From the NCBI RefSeq assembly GCF_034314085.1, contig NZ_JAVIWI010000001.1, positions 4,588,001 to 4,652,000 of the forward strand: a stretch of 64,000 nucleotides of DNA. Reading direction: 5' to 3'. The DNA comes from Undibacterium sp. 5I1 (GTDB lineage Bacteria > Pseudomonadota > Gammaproteobacteria > Burkholderiales > Burkholderiaceae_D). Below are positions 36,642 through 45,515 of this stretch, piece by piece (the stretch's first letter is position 1; each line of letters starts with the position of its first letter). The notes under the pieces were generated by a model. That model was not told the DNA's origin and did no database searches. It worked only from the letters and a program-made list of their open reading frames with translations. The position numbers and the translations under genes are program-made.

Positions 36642-38231
36642 ATGAATAATAAAGAGTTGAACTCTAAAGATTTGCCAGGCAGTCCACGCATTCTTGTTGT
36701 GGATGATGAGGCGCATCTGCGCGAGTTGCTGGAAATTACTCTGATCAAGATGGGATTGGACGTAGATAGCGCCGAGACACTCGCGGTAGCACGCAATTAT
36801 TTATCCAAATCCAGTTATGCCTTAATTCTGACGGATATGCGCTTACCAGATGGTTCTGGTATGGAGTTAGTTCAGGACGTTAACAGTCATTATAAAAATA
36901 CGCCGATTGCTGTCATTACCGCTTTTGGCAGTGCTGATAACGCGGTAGTTGCCCTTAAGGCAGGTGCGTTTGATTATGTGTCTAAGCCGGTGGCACTGGA
37001 TCAGTTGCGTAAGCTGGTCAGATCAGCTTTACAATTGGGCGAAATCCGTACAGCACACGACATTCAAGATGGCAACGATAGCAAGCAAGCAGAGCGCATC
37101 CTACCCTCTGGTTTGATCGGACGTTCTGAGGCGCTACAGCATGTTCGCTCCCAAATCAGTAGACTGGCGCGCAGCATGGCACCAGTCATCATCACCGGAG
37201 AATCAGGTAGCGGTAAAGAGCTGGCAGCGCGTGAGATACATAATAATAGTGCGCGTGCGGACAAATCATTTATTGCAGTTAATTGTGGTGCCATCCCAGA
37301 GGCCTTGATGGAGGCGGAATTTTTCGGCTATCGCAAAGGCGCGTTCACTGGCGCTAGCGATGACCGTGATGGGTTTTTTCAGGCGGCGAGCGGCGGTACG
37401 CTGATGTTGGATGAGGTTGCTGATTTGCCGCTGGCGATGCAGGTCAAGCTGTTGCGTGCGATACAAGAGAGGCGAGTCCGCAAGGTCGGCGCTACTAACG
37501 AAGAGCCTGTCGATGTCCGTATTATTAGCGCGACTCACCAAAACCTCGCTAATTGCGTGACGGCAGGTAAATTTCGCCAAGATTTATATTACCGCCTGAA
37601 TGTCATTGAGTTGCATTTGCCTCCGCTACGCGAGCGTTTAGAGGATGTGGCAGAATTGGCGCAAGGTATTTTGCGACGTCTTTCTACCCCAGAACTTTCT
37701 AATTCTGGCGCTGCTACCTTACTATCTGATGAGGCGCTGCAAGCTTTGGCCGCCTATGATTTTCCGGGTAATGTGCGCGAACTGGAGAATATTCTGGAGC
37801 GTGCGCTGGCATTTGCGAATGATGGCTGTATTGAAGTCAGTGATCTGGCTTTGCGTCCTGCGACAAAAGCATTGCCAGTACTTTCACCAGCAATGACGAG
37901 CCTGCCTGACACGCCTGAAACATCGACCCCTGCAGAGGTGCTAAACCCAAGCCATGCGATTGAAACTAGCTCTGCCGCTTTGTCTCGGGATCAGAATGCG
38001 CATCATGTAGAGCCTGTTGTTAGCGTCACGGACAGCGGAAAAAATATTTTCATCGAGCCTGATTTACCATGTTCTCTGCCTGATTATCTGGAGCGGATAG
38101 AGAAGGAAGTTATTCGCCGTGCGCTAGTTAAAACGCGCAATAACCGCACACAAGCGGCAGAATTGTTGGGAGTAAGTTTCCGGCAATTGCGTTACCAGAT
38201 ACAAAAACTGAAAATTCATGACCCGGAGTAA
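36642..38231 (+). CDS. pilR: sigma54-dependent response regulator PilR
   Basis: Activator of type IV pilin transcription. Receiver domain with Asp in LILTDMRLPDG; AAA+ domain with Walker A GESGSGKE, an intact GAFTGA near residue 233 (FGYRKGAFTGASDD) and the R-finger region; C-terminal Fis-type HTH (NNRTQAAELLGVSFRQLRY). The linker between AAA+ and HTH, about 400-475, is longer and Pro/Ser/Thr-rich compared with typical PilR, giving 529 aa. The pilin promoter it would act on is not in the window. Confidence 0.95.
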   Translation: MNNKELNSKDLPGSPRILVVDDEAHLRELLEITLIKMGLDVDSAETLAVARNYLSKSSYALILTDMRLPDGSGMELVQDVNSHYKNTPIAVITAFGSADNAVVALKAGAFDYVSKPVALDQLRKLVRSALQLGEIRTAHDIQDGNDSKQAERILPSGLIGRSEALQHVRSQISRLARSMAPVIITGESGSGKELAAREIHNNSARADKSFIAVNCGAIPEALMEAEFFGYRKGAFTGASDDRDGFFQAASGGTLMLDEVADLPLAMQVKLLRAIQERRVRKVGATNEEPVDVRIISATHQNLANCVTAGKFRQDLYYRLNVIELHLPPLRERLEDVAELAQGILRRLSTPELSNSGAATLLSDEALQALAAYDFPGNVRELENILERALAFANDGCIEVSDLALRPATKALPVLSPAMTSLPDTPETSTPAEVLNPSHAIETSSAALSRDQNAHHVEPVVSVTDSGKNIFIEPDLPCSLPDYLERIEKEVIRRALVKTRNNRTQAAELLGVSFRQLRYQIQKLKIHDPE

Positions 38232-38904
38232 ATCGGGTCATTTGGCTATGTCAAATCCATTAAAACCATCAAACTCAGCAAGTCAGACTAGCTCGGTTTC
38301 TTCAAGAGCCACCGACGCATTGGATGAAGATGGTTGGTACTCATTAGCAACGCGGCTGCCGTCTTCTAATTTTGATGCTCGCTCCGAGCATGCTGAAGTT
38401 TCGCTGCTGATAATTCACAACATCAGCTTGCCTGCCGGTCAATTTGGCGGCTCTGCAATTTCCGATTTATTCTTAAATCAGCTTGATTACTCAATGCATC
38501 CTAGTTTTGAGTCTCTGCGCGGCATACGCGTGTCTAGCCATTTTTTGATACGCCGTGACGGAAGCTTATTGCAGTTCGTCTCAACCTTGGCGCGTGCCTG
38601 GCACGCGGGTGTGTCGCAGTTCAATGGAGAATCTGGCTGTAACGATTTTTCTGTAGGTATAGAGCTTGAGGGGACTGATACTCAGGAGTTTGAAGCTGGG
38701 CAATATAAGACCTTGGCATCGCTCAGTTGCGCCCTGTGCCAAAAACTACCTATCCGTCACATCGTTGGACATCAAGATATTGCTCCCGGAAGGAAGACTG
38801 ACCCCGGCCCCTATTTTGACTGGAAACAATATAAAAAATTATTGGATCAAGAATTTAGGTTAGTGCTTACTCACGCTGCACCAAGCTTTCCATTCATGCT
38901 TTGA
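38218..38904 (+). CDS. ampD: 1,6-anhydro-N-acetylmuramyl-L-alanine amidase AmpD
   Basis: Cytoplasmic zinc amidase of peptidoglycan recycling; it removes the peptide from anhydromuropeptides and so keeps beta-lactamase induction low. The zinc ligands are the His in LLIIHNISL, the His in HIVGHQDIAPGRKTDPGP and its Asp. A Ser/Thr-rich N-terminal extension of about 45 residues precedes the domain. The ATG at 38218 overlaps the end of pilR by 14 nt; an ATG at 38248 is an alternative, and neither has a strong ribosome binding site. Confidence 0.93.
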   Translation: MTRSKSGHLAMSNPLKPSNSASQTSSVSSRATDALDEDGWYSLATRLPSSNFDARSEHAEVSLLIIHNISLPAGQFGGSAISDLFLNQLDYSMHPSFESLRGIRVSSHFLIRRDGSLLQFVSTLARAWHAGVSQFNGESGCNDFSVGIELEGTDTQEFEAGQYKTLASLSCALCQKLPIRHIVGHQDIAPGRKTDPGPYFDWKQYKKLLDQEFRLVLTHAAPSFPFML

Positions 38905-38987
38905 GATTGTCAATCAACAAACCTAGCTGTCGTAAAAAAATAATTCTCTTTTTAACAAAAAAAGCGATTGCACATCTCCCTCTCTGG

Positions 38988-39001
38988 CACTAGAATTAGT
39001 G
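38988..39001. promoter_or_regulatory. NrdR box 1
   Basis: CACTAGAATTAGTG, a palindrome fitting the NrdR consensus CACTA-N4-TAGTG. It lies about 360 nt upstream of nrdA and 30 nt centre-to-centre from box 2, i.e. about three helical turns, the usual arrangement for this ATP/dATP-sensing repressor. Confidence 0.85.
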
Positions 39002-39017
39002 CAAATCAAATCTTCTG

Positions 39018-39031
39018 CACTACATCTAGTG
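39018..39031. promoter_or_regulatory. NrdR box 2
   Basis: CACTACATCTAGTG, second copy of the palindrome CACTA-N4-TAGTG. Together with box 1 it should place nrdAB under NrdR repression. The remaining 328 nt to nrdA are AT-rich with no gene. Confidence 0.85.
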
Positions 39032-39359
39032 GTTTGGTTTAAATAATGCTGCTGTTAATCCTGTTTCACTTGATCTTTTTTTTATCCCGGTTTTATTGTC
39101 ATAAATGATTTATAAAACAGAGACTTGGATCAGATTTTGAATCCACGCTGAATTTATCTTGCTTGACTCAAATGGAGTAAAAACCTAATTCAAGACAGTA
39201 GGCAATTCCAGTAAATACAAACCAAACGCAGTAAATCAAACGTAGTTGAGCAACTTAGTTCGGTAACTTAGTTGAAAAAATAAGCATTGCGATCGATATC
39301 ATCGGTCTCAAAACACGAAGTACGACGTAAACACAATTCACGCTGACCCCGGAGGCCAA

Positions 39360-42281
39360 ATGCACTCTTCAATAGAAACATCAACACCAATCACATCTGA
39401 TCTGTCGGCTTTGCAGTCGCATGCAGTTAACCATGCGCCAGTTTCGCAAGCTACCAGTTACAGTGACTACCGCATCATTCGCCGGAATGGTGCTGTGGTT
39501 GGTTTTGAGCCTTCCAAAATCGCAATCGCTGTGACCAAAGCCTTTTTGGCAGTTAACGGCGGCCAGGGTGCGGCGTCTGCCCGTATCCGTGAATTGGTAG
39601 AGCAATTAACTGCGAGTGTCGTGTCTGCTTTGGTACGCAGGCAGCCAACTGGCGGTACGTTTCATATTGAAGATATCCAGGATCAAGTTGAATTAGCACT
39701 GATGCGTTCTGGCGAACATGATGTGGCACGTGCCTATGTTTTGTATCGTGCCAAGCGTCAAGATGAGCGCCGCCAGCAATTAGAATCGCAACAGGCATCC
39801 AAGACCGATATCGCAGTACCGCAAATTCATGTGATCGTTGATGGTCAACCTACGGTGCTGGATATCGCACAAGTTCGTAACTTGATTACAGCTGCGTGCG
39901 TTGGTTTGGACAAGTTGGCCGATCCAGAAGCAATTCTGGCAGAAACCTTAAAGAATTTGTACGATGGCGTGCCAGTTGAAGAACTGCATAAATCGGCTAT
40001 TTTGGCTGCCCGCGCTTTGATGGAAAAAGAGCCTGCCTATAGTCAGGTTACGGCACGCCTCTTGTTGCACACGGTACGTAAAGAGGTATTTGGTAAAGAA
40101 GTTGCGCAACAAGCAGCGGCGGCAGAATACGTTGACTATTTCCCTAAATTTATCAAAAAAGGTATTGAAGCAGAGCTGTTGGATGCAAAATTAGGTCAGT
40201 TCGATTTGAAAAAGCTTGCAAACGCGCTGGTTGCTGATCGTGATTTGCAATTTGGTTACATCGGTCTACAAACTTTGTATGACCGTTATTTTTTGCATGT
40301 ACGTGGAACACGTATTGAGATGCCGCAAGCTTTTTACATGCGTGTTGCGATGGGTCTTGCTATTAGCGAGATTGATCGTGAAGCTCGTGCAATTGAGTTT
40401 TATAACTTATTGTCTAGCTTTGATTTTATGAGCTCGACTCCGACTTTGTTCAACTCAGGTACACAACGCTCACAACTGTCGTCTTGCTACCTGACGACAG
40501 TCGCGGATGATCTCGATGGTATTTACGAAGCGATCAAAGAAAACGCTCTGCTGGCGAAATATGCAGGTGGTCTGGGCAATGACTGGACGCCAGTCCGCTC
40601 ACTCGGCGCACATATTAAAGGAACTAACGGTAAATCCCAAGGCGTCGTGCCTTTCCTGAAAGTCGTCAACGATACTGCCGTTGCGGTCAACCAAGGTGGT
40701 AAGCGTAAAGGTGCAGTCTGCGCTTACCTGGAAACCTGGCATATGGATATTGAGGAGTTTCTTGATCTGCGTAAAAACACTGGCGATGATCGTCGTCGTA
40801 CGCATGACATGAATACCGCTAACTGGATTCCTGACTTGTTTATGAAGCGTGTCATGGAAAAAGGCGACTGGACTTTATTCTCGCCGTCCGATGTACCTGA
40901 CTTGCATGAGAAGTTTGGCAAAGCTTTCGAGCAGGCTTACGTTGCTTATGAAGCTAAAGCGGCGAGCGGTGAGCTGGAACTATCCAAGAAAATCCCTGCG
41001 CTAGACTTGTGGCGCAAGATGTTATCCATGCTGTTTGAAACTGGTCATCCATGGATTACATTTAAAGACCCATGCAATATTCGCTCGCCACAACAACATG
41101 CGGGCGTAGTTCACTCATCTAATTTGTGCACCGAAATCACACTCAACACAAACGATAGCGAGATCGCAGTATGTAATTTAGGTTCGGTCAATATGCCAGC
41201 GCACATGAAGGACGGCAAACTCGATCACATCAAGTTACAAAAAACTATCCGCACAGCGATGCGCATGCTGGATAACGTGATCGACATCAACTATTATGCA
41301 GTCAAGAAAGCGCGTGACTCCAACTTACGTCATCGTCCGGTTGGCCTCGGCATTATGGGTTTTCAGGATTGCTTGCACATGATGCGCATACCTTATGCCT
41401 CAATGGATGCAGTGCAATTTGCTGATAACTCGATGGAAGCAGTTTGCTATTACGCTTATCTGGCATCGTCTGAGTTGGCAGAAGAGCGCGGCGCTTACAG
41501 CTCGTATCGTGGTTCTTTGTGGGATCGTGGCATTCTCCCGCAAGATTCTCTGAAGCTGTTAGCAGAAGAGCGCGGTGGTTATCTGGAGGTCGATTATTCT
41601 GAAACGATGGATTGGTCTGTTATCCGTAATCGTATTAAGCAGTTCGGTATGCGCAACTCCAACTGTGTAGCGATTGCGCCTACAGCGACGATTTCTAACA
41701 TTATTGGTGTATCGGCTTGTATCGAACCGACTTATCAAAACTTGTATGTAAAATCGAATTTGTCTGGCGAGTTTACTGAGATTAATGAATCCTTGGTGCG
41801 TGATCTGAAAGCACGTGGTTTATGGGACGAAGTCATGATCGCTGATCTGAAATACTTCGACGGTAGCCTGGCAAAGATTGATCGTATCCCGCAAGACCTG
41901 CGTGAATTATATGCAACTGCATTTGAAGTTAGTCCATCTTGGTTGGTAGAAGCTGCGTCACGTCGCCAGAAATGGATAGATCAAGCGCAGTCACTGAATA
42001 TCTACATGTCAGGTGCTTCAGGTAAAAAACTGGACGAGACTTATAAGTTAGCTTGGTTGCGTGGTCTGAAAACCACTTATTACCTGCGTACGATAGGTGC
42101 GACTCATACTGAAAAGTCCACAAGCAAAACCGGTGCACTGAATGCAGTTGCCGTTGATGGTAGTGGCGGATATTCTGCTGGCGCAGAAGTGCCTGTAGCT
42201 GCTGCATCAGAAGCCGATGGTGCTGCTTGCTACTTGCGTCCTGGCGATGCTGGTTTCGAAGAGTGCGAAGCTTGTCAGTAA
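39360..42281 (+). CDS. nrdA: class Ia ribonucleotide reductase, alpha subunit
   Basis: Catalytic subunit converting ribonucleoside diphosphates to deoxyribonucleotides. An ATP-cone sits near residues 37-130 (IIRRNGAVVGFEPSKIAIAV); the catalytic cysteines are in SQLSSCYLTTVADD and SEIAVCNLGSVN, with SNLCTEI between, and the redox-active pair closes the protein as CEAC. A Ser/Thr/His-rich N-terminal extension of about 35 residues precedes the cone, giving 973 aa. GGAGG lies before the ATG. Confidence 0.97.
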   Translation: MHSSIETSTPITSDLSALQSHAVNHAPVSQATSYSDYRIIRRNGAVVGFEPSKIAIAVTKAFLAVNGGQGAASARIRELVEQLTASVVSALVRRQPTGGTFHIEDIQDQVELALMRSGEHDVARAYVLYRAKRQDERRQQLESQQASKTDIAVPQIHVIVDGQPTVLDIAQVRNLITAACVGLDKLADPEAILAETLKNLYDGVPVEELHKSAILAARALMEKEPAYSQVTARLLLHTVRKEVFGKEVAQQAAAAEYVDYFPKFIKKGIEAELLDAKLGQFDLKKLANALVADRDLQFGYIGLQTLYDRYFLHVRGTRIEMPQAFYMRVAMGLAISEIDREARAIEFYNLLSSFDFMSSTPTLFNSGTQRSQLSSCYLTTVADDLDGIYEAIKENALLAKYAGGLGNDWTPVRSLGAHIKGTNGKSQGVVPFLKVVNDTAVAVNQGGKRKGAVCAYLETWHMDIEEFLDLRKNTGDDRRRTHDMNTANWIPDLFMKRVMEKGDWTLFSPSDVPDLHEKFGKAFEQAYVAYEAKAASGELELSKKIPALDLWRKMLSMLFETGHPWITFKDPCNIRSPQQHAGVVHSSNLCTEITLNTNDSEIAVCNLGSVNMPAHMKDGKLDHIKLQKTIRTAMRMLDNVIDINYYAVKKARDSNLRHRPVGLGIMGFQDCLHMMRIPYASMDAVQFADNSMEAVCYYAYLASSELAEERGAYSSYRGSLWDRGILPQDSLKLLAEERGGYLEVDYSETMDWSVIRNRIKQFGMRNSNCVAIAPTATISNIIGVSACIEPTYQNLYVKSNLSGEFTEINESLVRDLKARGLWDEVMIADLKYFDGSLAKIDRIPQDLRELYATAFEVSPSWLVEAASRRQKWIDQAQSLNIYMSGASGKKLDETYKLAWLRGLKTTYYLRTIGATHTEKSTSKTGALNAVAVDGSGGYSAGAEVPVAAASEADGAACYLRPGDAGFEECEACQ

Positions 42282-42440
42282 TTGCAGGAAGTGAATTAGC
42301 CGCTCATCAGTAAATAAGCGGGTAAATAACAGAACTACTGCAACTACAGCAAGTGATCAAGGATGAGGGGTAGAGCGATAGTGCTCGCTCCCTCTGAAAA
42401 CGATAGAATTATTTAGTAAGTGAATTTAAGGAATATACCA

Positions 42441-43610
42441 ATGCTTTCTTGGGATGAAGAAGTCGCTCCAGCAGCGCCGATGGCTCCAGCGACACCAGCG
42501 ATGCCAACGATCAATACCCGTATGCCATTACCAGAGCTTGCTGCAATAGTTGCGCCGATAAAATCTGTTGAAGCTGCACCCGCAGAGGTTGCACGTCGCG
42601 TCAATGCTGCGGACAAGCGGATTATCAATGGTCAAACTGATGTCAATCAGCTCGTACCGTTTAAATATAAATGGGCATGGGATAAATATCTGGCTGGTTG
42701 TGCTAACCACTGGATGCCGCAAGAAATCAATATGCAGCGTGATATTGAACTTTGGAAAAGTCCAAATGGTTTGACAGAAGACGAACGTCGTTTAGTCAAA
42801 CGTAATCTGGGTTTCTTTGTGACCGCTGATTCCCTGGCCGCGAATAATATTGTGCTGGGTACTTACCGCCACATCACCGCACCAGAATGCCGTCAGTATT
42901 TGTTACGTCAAGCCTTTGAAGAGGCGATTCATACTCATGCTTATCAGTATATCGTTGAGTCGTTGGGTTTGGACGAGGCAGAAATCTTCAATGCTTACAA
43001 TGAAGTTGAGTCGATTCGTGATAAAGATCAGTTCCTGATCCCGTTCATCAACGCATTGACCGATCCGGAATTTAAGACCGGTACGATGGAGACAGATCAG
43101 ACTTTGTTAAAGTCCTTAATCGTCTTTGCATGTCTGATGGAAGGTCTGTTTTTCTACGTCGGCTTTACACAAATTTTGGCGCTCGGTCGTCAAAATAAAA
43201 TGATGGGCGCAGCAGAACAATATCAATATATTTTGCGTGATGAATCGATGCACTGCAATTTCGGAATTGATTTGATCAACACGATCAAGATGGAAAATCC
43301 GCATTTGTGGACAGCGACATTTCGTGATGAAATTAAATCGTTGTTTTTGCGTGCGGTGGAGTTGGAATATCGCTACGCAGAGGATACAATGCCGCGTGGA
43401 GTGCTTGGTTTGAATGCGCCGATGTTCAAAGGATATTTACGGTTCATCGCAAATCGCCGCGCACAACAAATTGGTCTTGATACTTTGTTTCCGCAGGAAG
43501 AGAATCCGTTTCCGTGGATGAGCGAAATGATAGACCTGAAAAAAGAACGCAACTTTTTTGAAACACGTGTGATTGAGTATCAAACTGGCGGAGCGCTCAA
43601 CTGGGAATAA
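42441..43610 (+). CDS. nrdB: class Ia ribonucleotide reductase, beta subunit
   Basis: Radical-carrying subunit with a dinuclear iron centre. Iron ligands are seen in the helices [17 protein letters not shown] and [17 protein letters not shown], with [10 protein letters not shown] and the C-terminal acidic tail that binds NrdA. I choose the ATG at 42441 (389 aa) after AAGGAA; a GTG at 42420 adds seven residues. An Ala/Pro/Met-rich N-terminal segment of about 50 residues is longer than in E. coli. It follows nrdA by 159 nt. Confidence 0.96.
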   Translation: MLSWDEEVAPAAPMAPATPAMPTINTRMPLPELAAIVAPIKSVEAAPAEVARRVNAADKRIINGQTDVNQLVPFKYKWAWDKYLAGCANHWMPQEINMQRDIELWKSPNGLTEDERRLVKRNLGFFVTADSLAANNIVLGTYRHITAPECRQYLLRQAFEEAIHTHAYQYIVESLGLDEAEIFNAYNEVESIRDKDQFLIPFINALTDPEFKTGTMETDQTLLKSLIVFACLMEGLFFYVGFTQILALGRQNKMMGAAEQYQYILRDESMHCNFGIDLINTIKMENPHLWTATFRDEIKSLFLRAVELEYRYAEDTMPRGVLGLNAPMFKGYLRFIANRRAQQIGLDTLFPQEENPFPWMSEMIDLKKERNFFETRVIEYQTGGALNWE

Positions 43611-43753
43611 CAGTTGAAAAACAGTGAAAATAATTTCCGCTAAAATTCAGATTAGTCTGGATGCCTTACTCAAATTCGCATGACGTGTAAAACGCGAGAG
43701 GCCTCACCAAACTGAATGGACAGTCATAGACCGAATCGATCTACTCTGTTTGT

Positions 43754-43784
43754 GCCGCGACACCACGAAAGTGTCGCGGCTTTT
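43754..43784 (+). terminator. intrinsic terminator downstream of nrdB
   Basis: GCCGCGACAC (43754-43763) pairs perfectly with GTGTCGCGGC (43771-43780), loop CACGAAA, followed by TTTTGGTTTT. It lies about 140 nt after nrdB. Confidence 0.85.
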
Positions 43785-43818
43785 GGTTTTGGAAAAACTC
43801 CTGCAATACAAAATACCG

Positions 43819-43850
43819 ACGCCGGCATTGATTAATGCGGGCGTTTTTTT
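43819..43850 (+). terminator. second intrinsic terminator downstream of nrdB
   Basis: ACGCCGGCATT (43819-43829) and AATGCGGGCGT (43834-43844) form an 11-position stem with one mismatch and a GATT loop, followed by eight T. Only 35 nt separate it from the first terminator. Confidence 0.85.
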
Positions 43851-44043
43851 TGGCTGTTTGTTTTGCTTGATTCTGATATTGGTATCTGCAACTGTGCTGG
43901 CAAGCGCTGGATTGTGATACCCGGGATACGGAATCGCCTTCAAAAGCCATATGGCTGAAGTGCTGCATCAATAGAGGAGATGCAGCAGTTCAGCCGGTGC
44001 CGCATTCATTAGCGCAAACAACAGTTTGTTTGTGCCCATGAAT

Positions 44044-44077
44044 AATCCGCTCGCCTTATTGTTTTAATGAGCGGATT
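44044..44077 (+). other. leader hairpin before the H1-like gene
   Basis: AATCCGCTC and GAGCGGATT form a perfect 9-bp stem with a 16-nt loop, 40 nt before the start codon; a 12-bp palindrome AATTGATCAATT follows at 44079-44090. Nothing else is recognised between the nrdB terminators and this gene. Confidence 0.4.
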
Positions 44078-44117
44078 TAATTGATCAATTTTTTCCATCT
44101 CATGAAGGAGAAACAAA

Positions 44118-44864
44118 ATGGCAACAGGACCAAAACCACCAGAGGCAAAGAAAGCCTCTGCAAAAAAAGCAGCAGCTAAGCCAGTGGTAAAAGCCGCAGC
44201 GAAACCTGCAGCAAAAGCAACAGCTAAGCCAGCAGCTAAAAAAGTTGTAGCTAAGCCAGCAGCAAAAGCAGCAGCTAAGCCAGTCGCCAAAAAAGCGGTA
44301 GCAAAGCCAGCAGCGAAAGCAGCAGCGAAGCCAGTCGCTAAAAAAGCGGTAGCAAAGCCAGCAGCGAAAGCAGCAGCGAAGCCAGTCGCTAAAAAAGCGG
44401 TAGCAAAGCCAGCAGCGAAAGCAGCAGCGAAGCCAGTCGCCAAAAAAGCGGTAGCAAAGCCAGCAGCGAAAGCAGCAGCGAAGCCAGTCGCTAAAAAAGC
44501 GGTAGCAAAGCCAGCAGCGAAAGCAGCAGCGAAGCCAGTCGCTAAAAAAGCGGTAGCAAAGCCAGCAGCAAAAGCAGCAGCGAAGCCAGTCGCTAAAAAA
44601 GCGGTAGCAAAGCCAGCAGCGAAAGCAGCAGCGAAGCCAGTCGCTAAAAAAGCGGTAGCAAAGCCAGCAGCAAAAGCAGCAGCGAAGCCAGCGGCAAAAG
44701 TTGCGGCCAAGCCAGCTGCTAAAGTTGTAGCTAAGCCTGCAGTAAAAAAAGCAGCGGCCAAGCCAGCAGCGAAAGCAGCAGCTAAGCCAGCAACGCCAGA
44801 TGCTAAAACGGTCGTAAGCCCGACAGCAGCATGGCCATTCCCTACAGGCACACGTCCAGCGTAA
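44118..44864 (+). CDS. histone-H1-like Lys/Ala/Pro-rich repeat protein
   Basis: Very basic 248-aa protein made almost only of Ala, Lys, Pro and Val, probably a nucleoid-associated DNA-compacting protein of the bacterial histone-H1-like class. Eight near-identical 17-residue repeats (51 bp; core AKPVAKKAVAKPAAKA) cover about residues 52-190, bordered by degenerate copies. The last 20 residues differ: TVVSPTAAWPFPTGTRPA. AAGGAG lies before the ATG. Repeat number is likely to vary between strains. A frame of 354 codons on the other strand is only its mirror. Confidence 0.85.
   Translation: MATGPKPPEAKKASAKKAAAKPVVKAAAKPAAKATAKPAAKKVVAKPAAKAAAKPVAKKAVAKPAAKAAAKPVAKKAVAKPAAKAAAKPVAKKAVAKPAAKAAAKPVAKKAVAKPAAKAAAKPVAKKAVAKPAAKAAAKPVAKKAVAKPAAKAAAKPVAKKAVAKPAAKAAAKPVAKKAVAKPAAKAAAKPAAKVAAKPAAKVVAKPAVKKAAAKPAAKAAAKPATPDAKTVVSPTAAWPFPTGTRPA
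44273..44690 (+). repeat. tandem 51-bp coding repeats (8 units)
   Basis: The phrase CCAGTCGC recurs eight times at exact 51-nt intervals between about 44280 and 44640. Units differ only at single synonymous positions (for example GCC/GCT or GCA/GCG), indicating recent expansion or gene conversion. All units stay in frame within the H1-like gene. Confidence 0.95.
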
Positions 44865-44900
44865 TCGGATCGCTTGTACGCCTGAATTTCAGGCACAATA

Positions 44901-44934
44901 CCCACTGCGTGATATCCACCCAGTGGGTTTTTTT
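44901..44934 (+). terminator. intrinsic terminator after the H1-like gene
   Basis: CCCACTG (44901-44907) pairs with CAGTGGG (44921-44927), followed by eight or more T. It lies 37 nt after the H1-like stop and just before the YggT gene. Confidence 0.88.
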
Positions 44935-44948
44935 TAGGGGTTAGAACA

Positions 44949-45497
44949 GTGTTGTATGGAATAGTAAGTTTTGTCGTTGATACGATTGCTGGTTTGTTCG
45001 CAGGTTTTCTATTACTGCGGTTCTGGATGCAGGCACAGCGAGTCAGGCCGCCTATGGGGTTGGCACAATCCATTTTTCAACTGACAGATTGGCTGGTGCA
45101 TCCGATTCGCCGCGTGATCCCAGGGTTTGCAGGTTACGACTGGGCTAGCGTGATTGCGACTTTTTTAGTCGCCTTGGTATCGGTATTAATCGATGTTCTG
45201 CCAGCGTTTCAGCTCTCTTTGCCAGCACTGGGTTTGCTGGCCTTGTTCAGAATGCTGCAATGGATATTGTATGGTTTGATGGCCTTACTGGTGCTGGAAG
45301 CGGTCTTTAGCTGGGTCAATCCCAACGCACCGTTTGCACCGTTTATTCGAGCGCTGAATACACCGATATTATCGCCCATACGAAAATTATTGCCCCCTTT
45401 GGGAGGCATTGATTTTTCACCCATGGTTGCGCTGATCTTGTTGCAGGTGCTGAATCGATTATTGAGCGAATTATTGCCAAGAATCTTATTGCTTTAA
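44949..45497 (+). CDS. YggT family integral membrane protein
   Basis: Small polytopic inner-membrane protein with two YggT repeats. Hydrophobic segments lie near residues 2-25, 60-85, 95-125 and 155-180; the repeated motif is seen as LTDWLVHPIRRVIP and LNTPILSPIRKLLPP. The GTG at 44949 gives the family-like start MLYGIVSFVVDTIAG; no strong ribosome binding site is visible. YggT is linked to osmotic or envelope functions in some bacteria; its biochemical role is unclear. The gene ends 18 nt before the facing LacI-type gene. Confidence 0.9.
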   Translation: MLYGIVSFVVDTIAGLFAGFLLLRFWMQAQRVRPPMGLAQSIFQLTDWLVHPIRRVIPGFAGYDWASVIATFLVALVSVLIDVLPAFQLSLPALGLLALFRMLQWILYGLMALLVLEAVFSWVNPNAPFAPFIRALNTPILSPIRKLLPPLGGIDFSPMVALILLQVLNRLLSELLPRILLL

Positions 45498-45515
45498 TCC
45501 AAAGATATTTGCAAC

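Noticed and set aside
44273..44690. CRISPR array
   Set aside because: Regular 51-nt spacing comes from identical coding repeats without unique spacers.
44009..45073. 354-codon minus-strand frame over the H1-like gene
   Set aside because: It is the mirror of the 51-bp repeats (Phe/Ala/Thr repeats), has no family match, and the plus-strand protein has a clear ribosome binding site and terminator.
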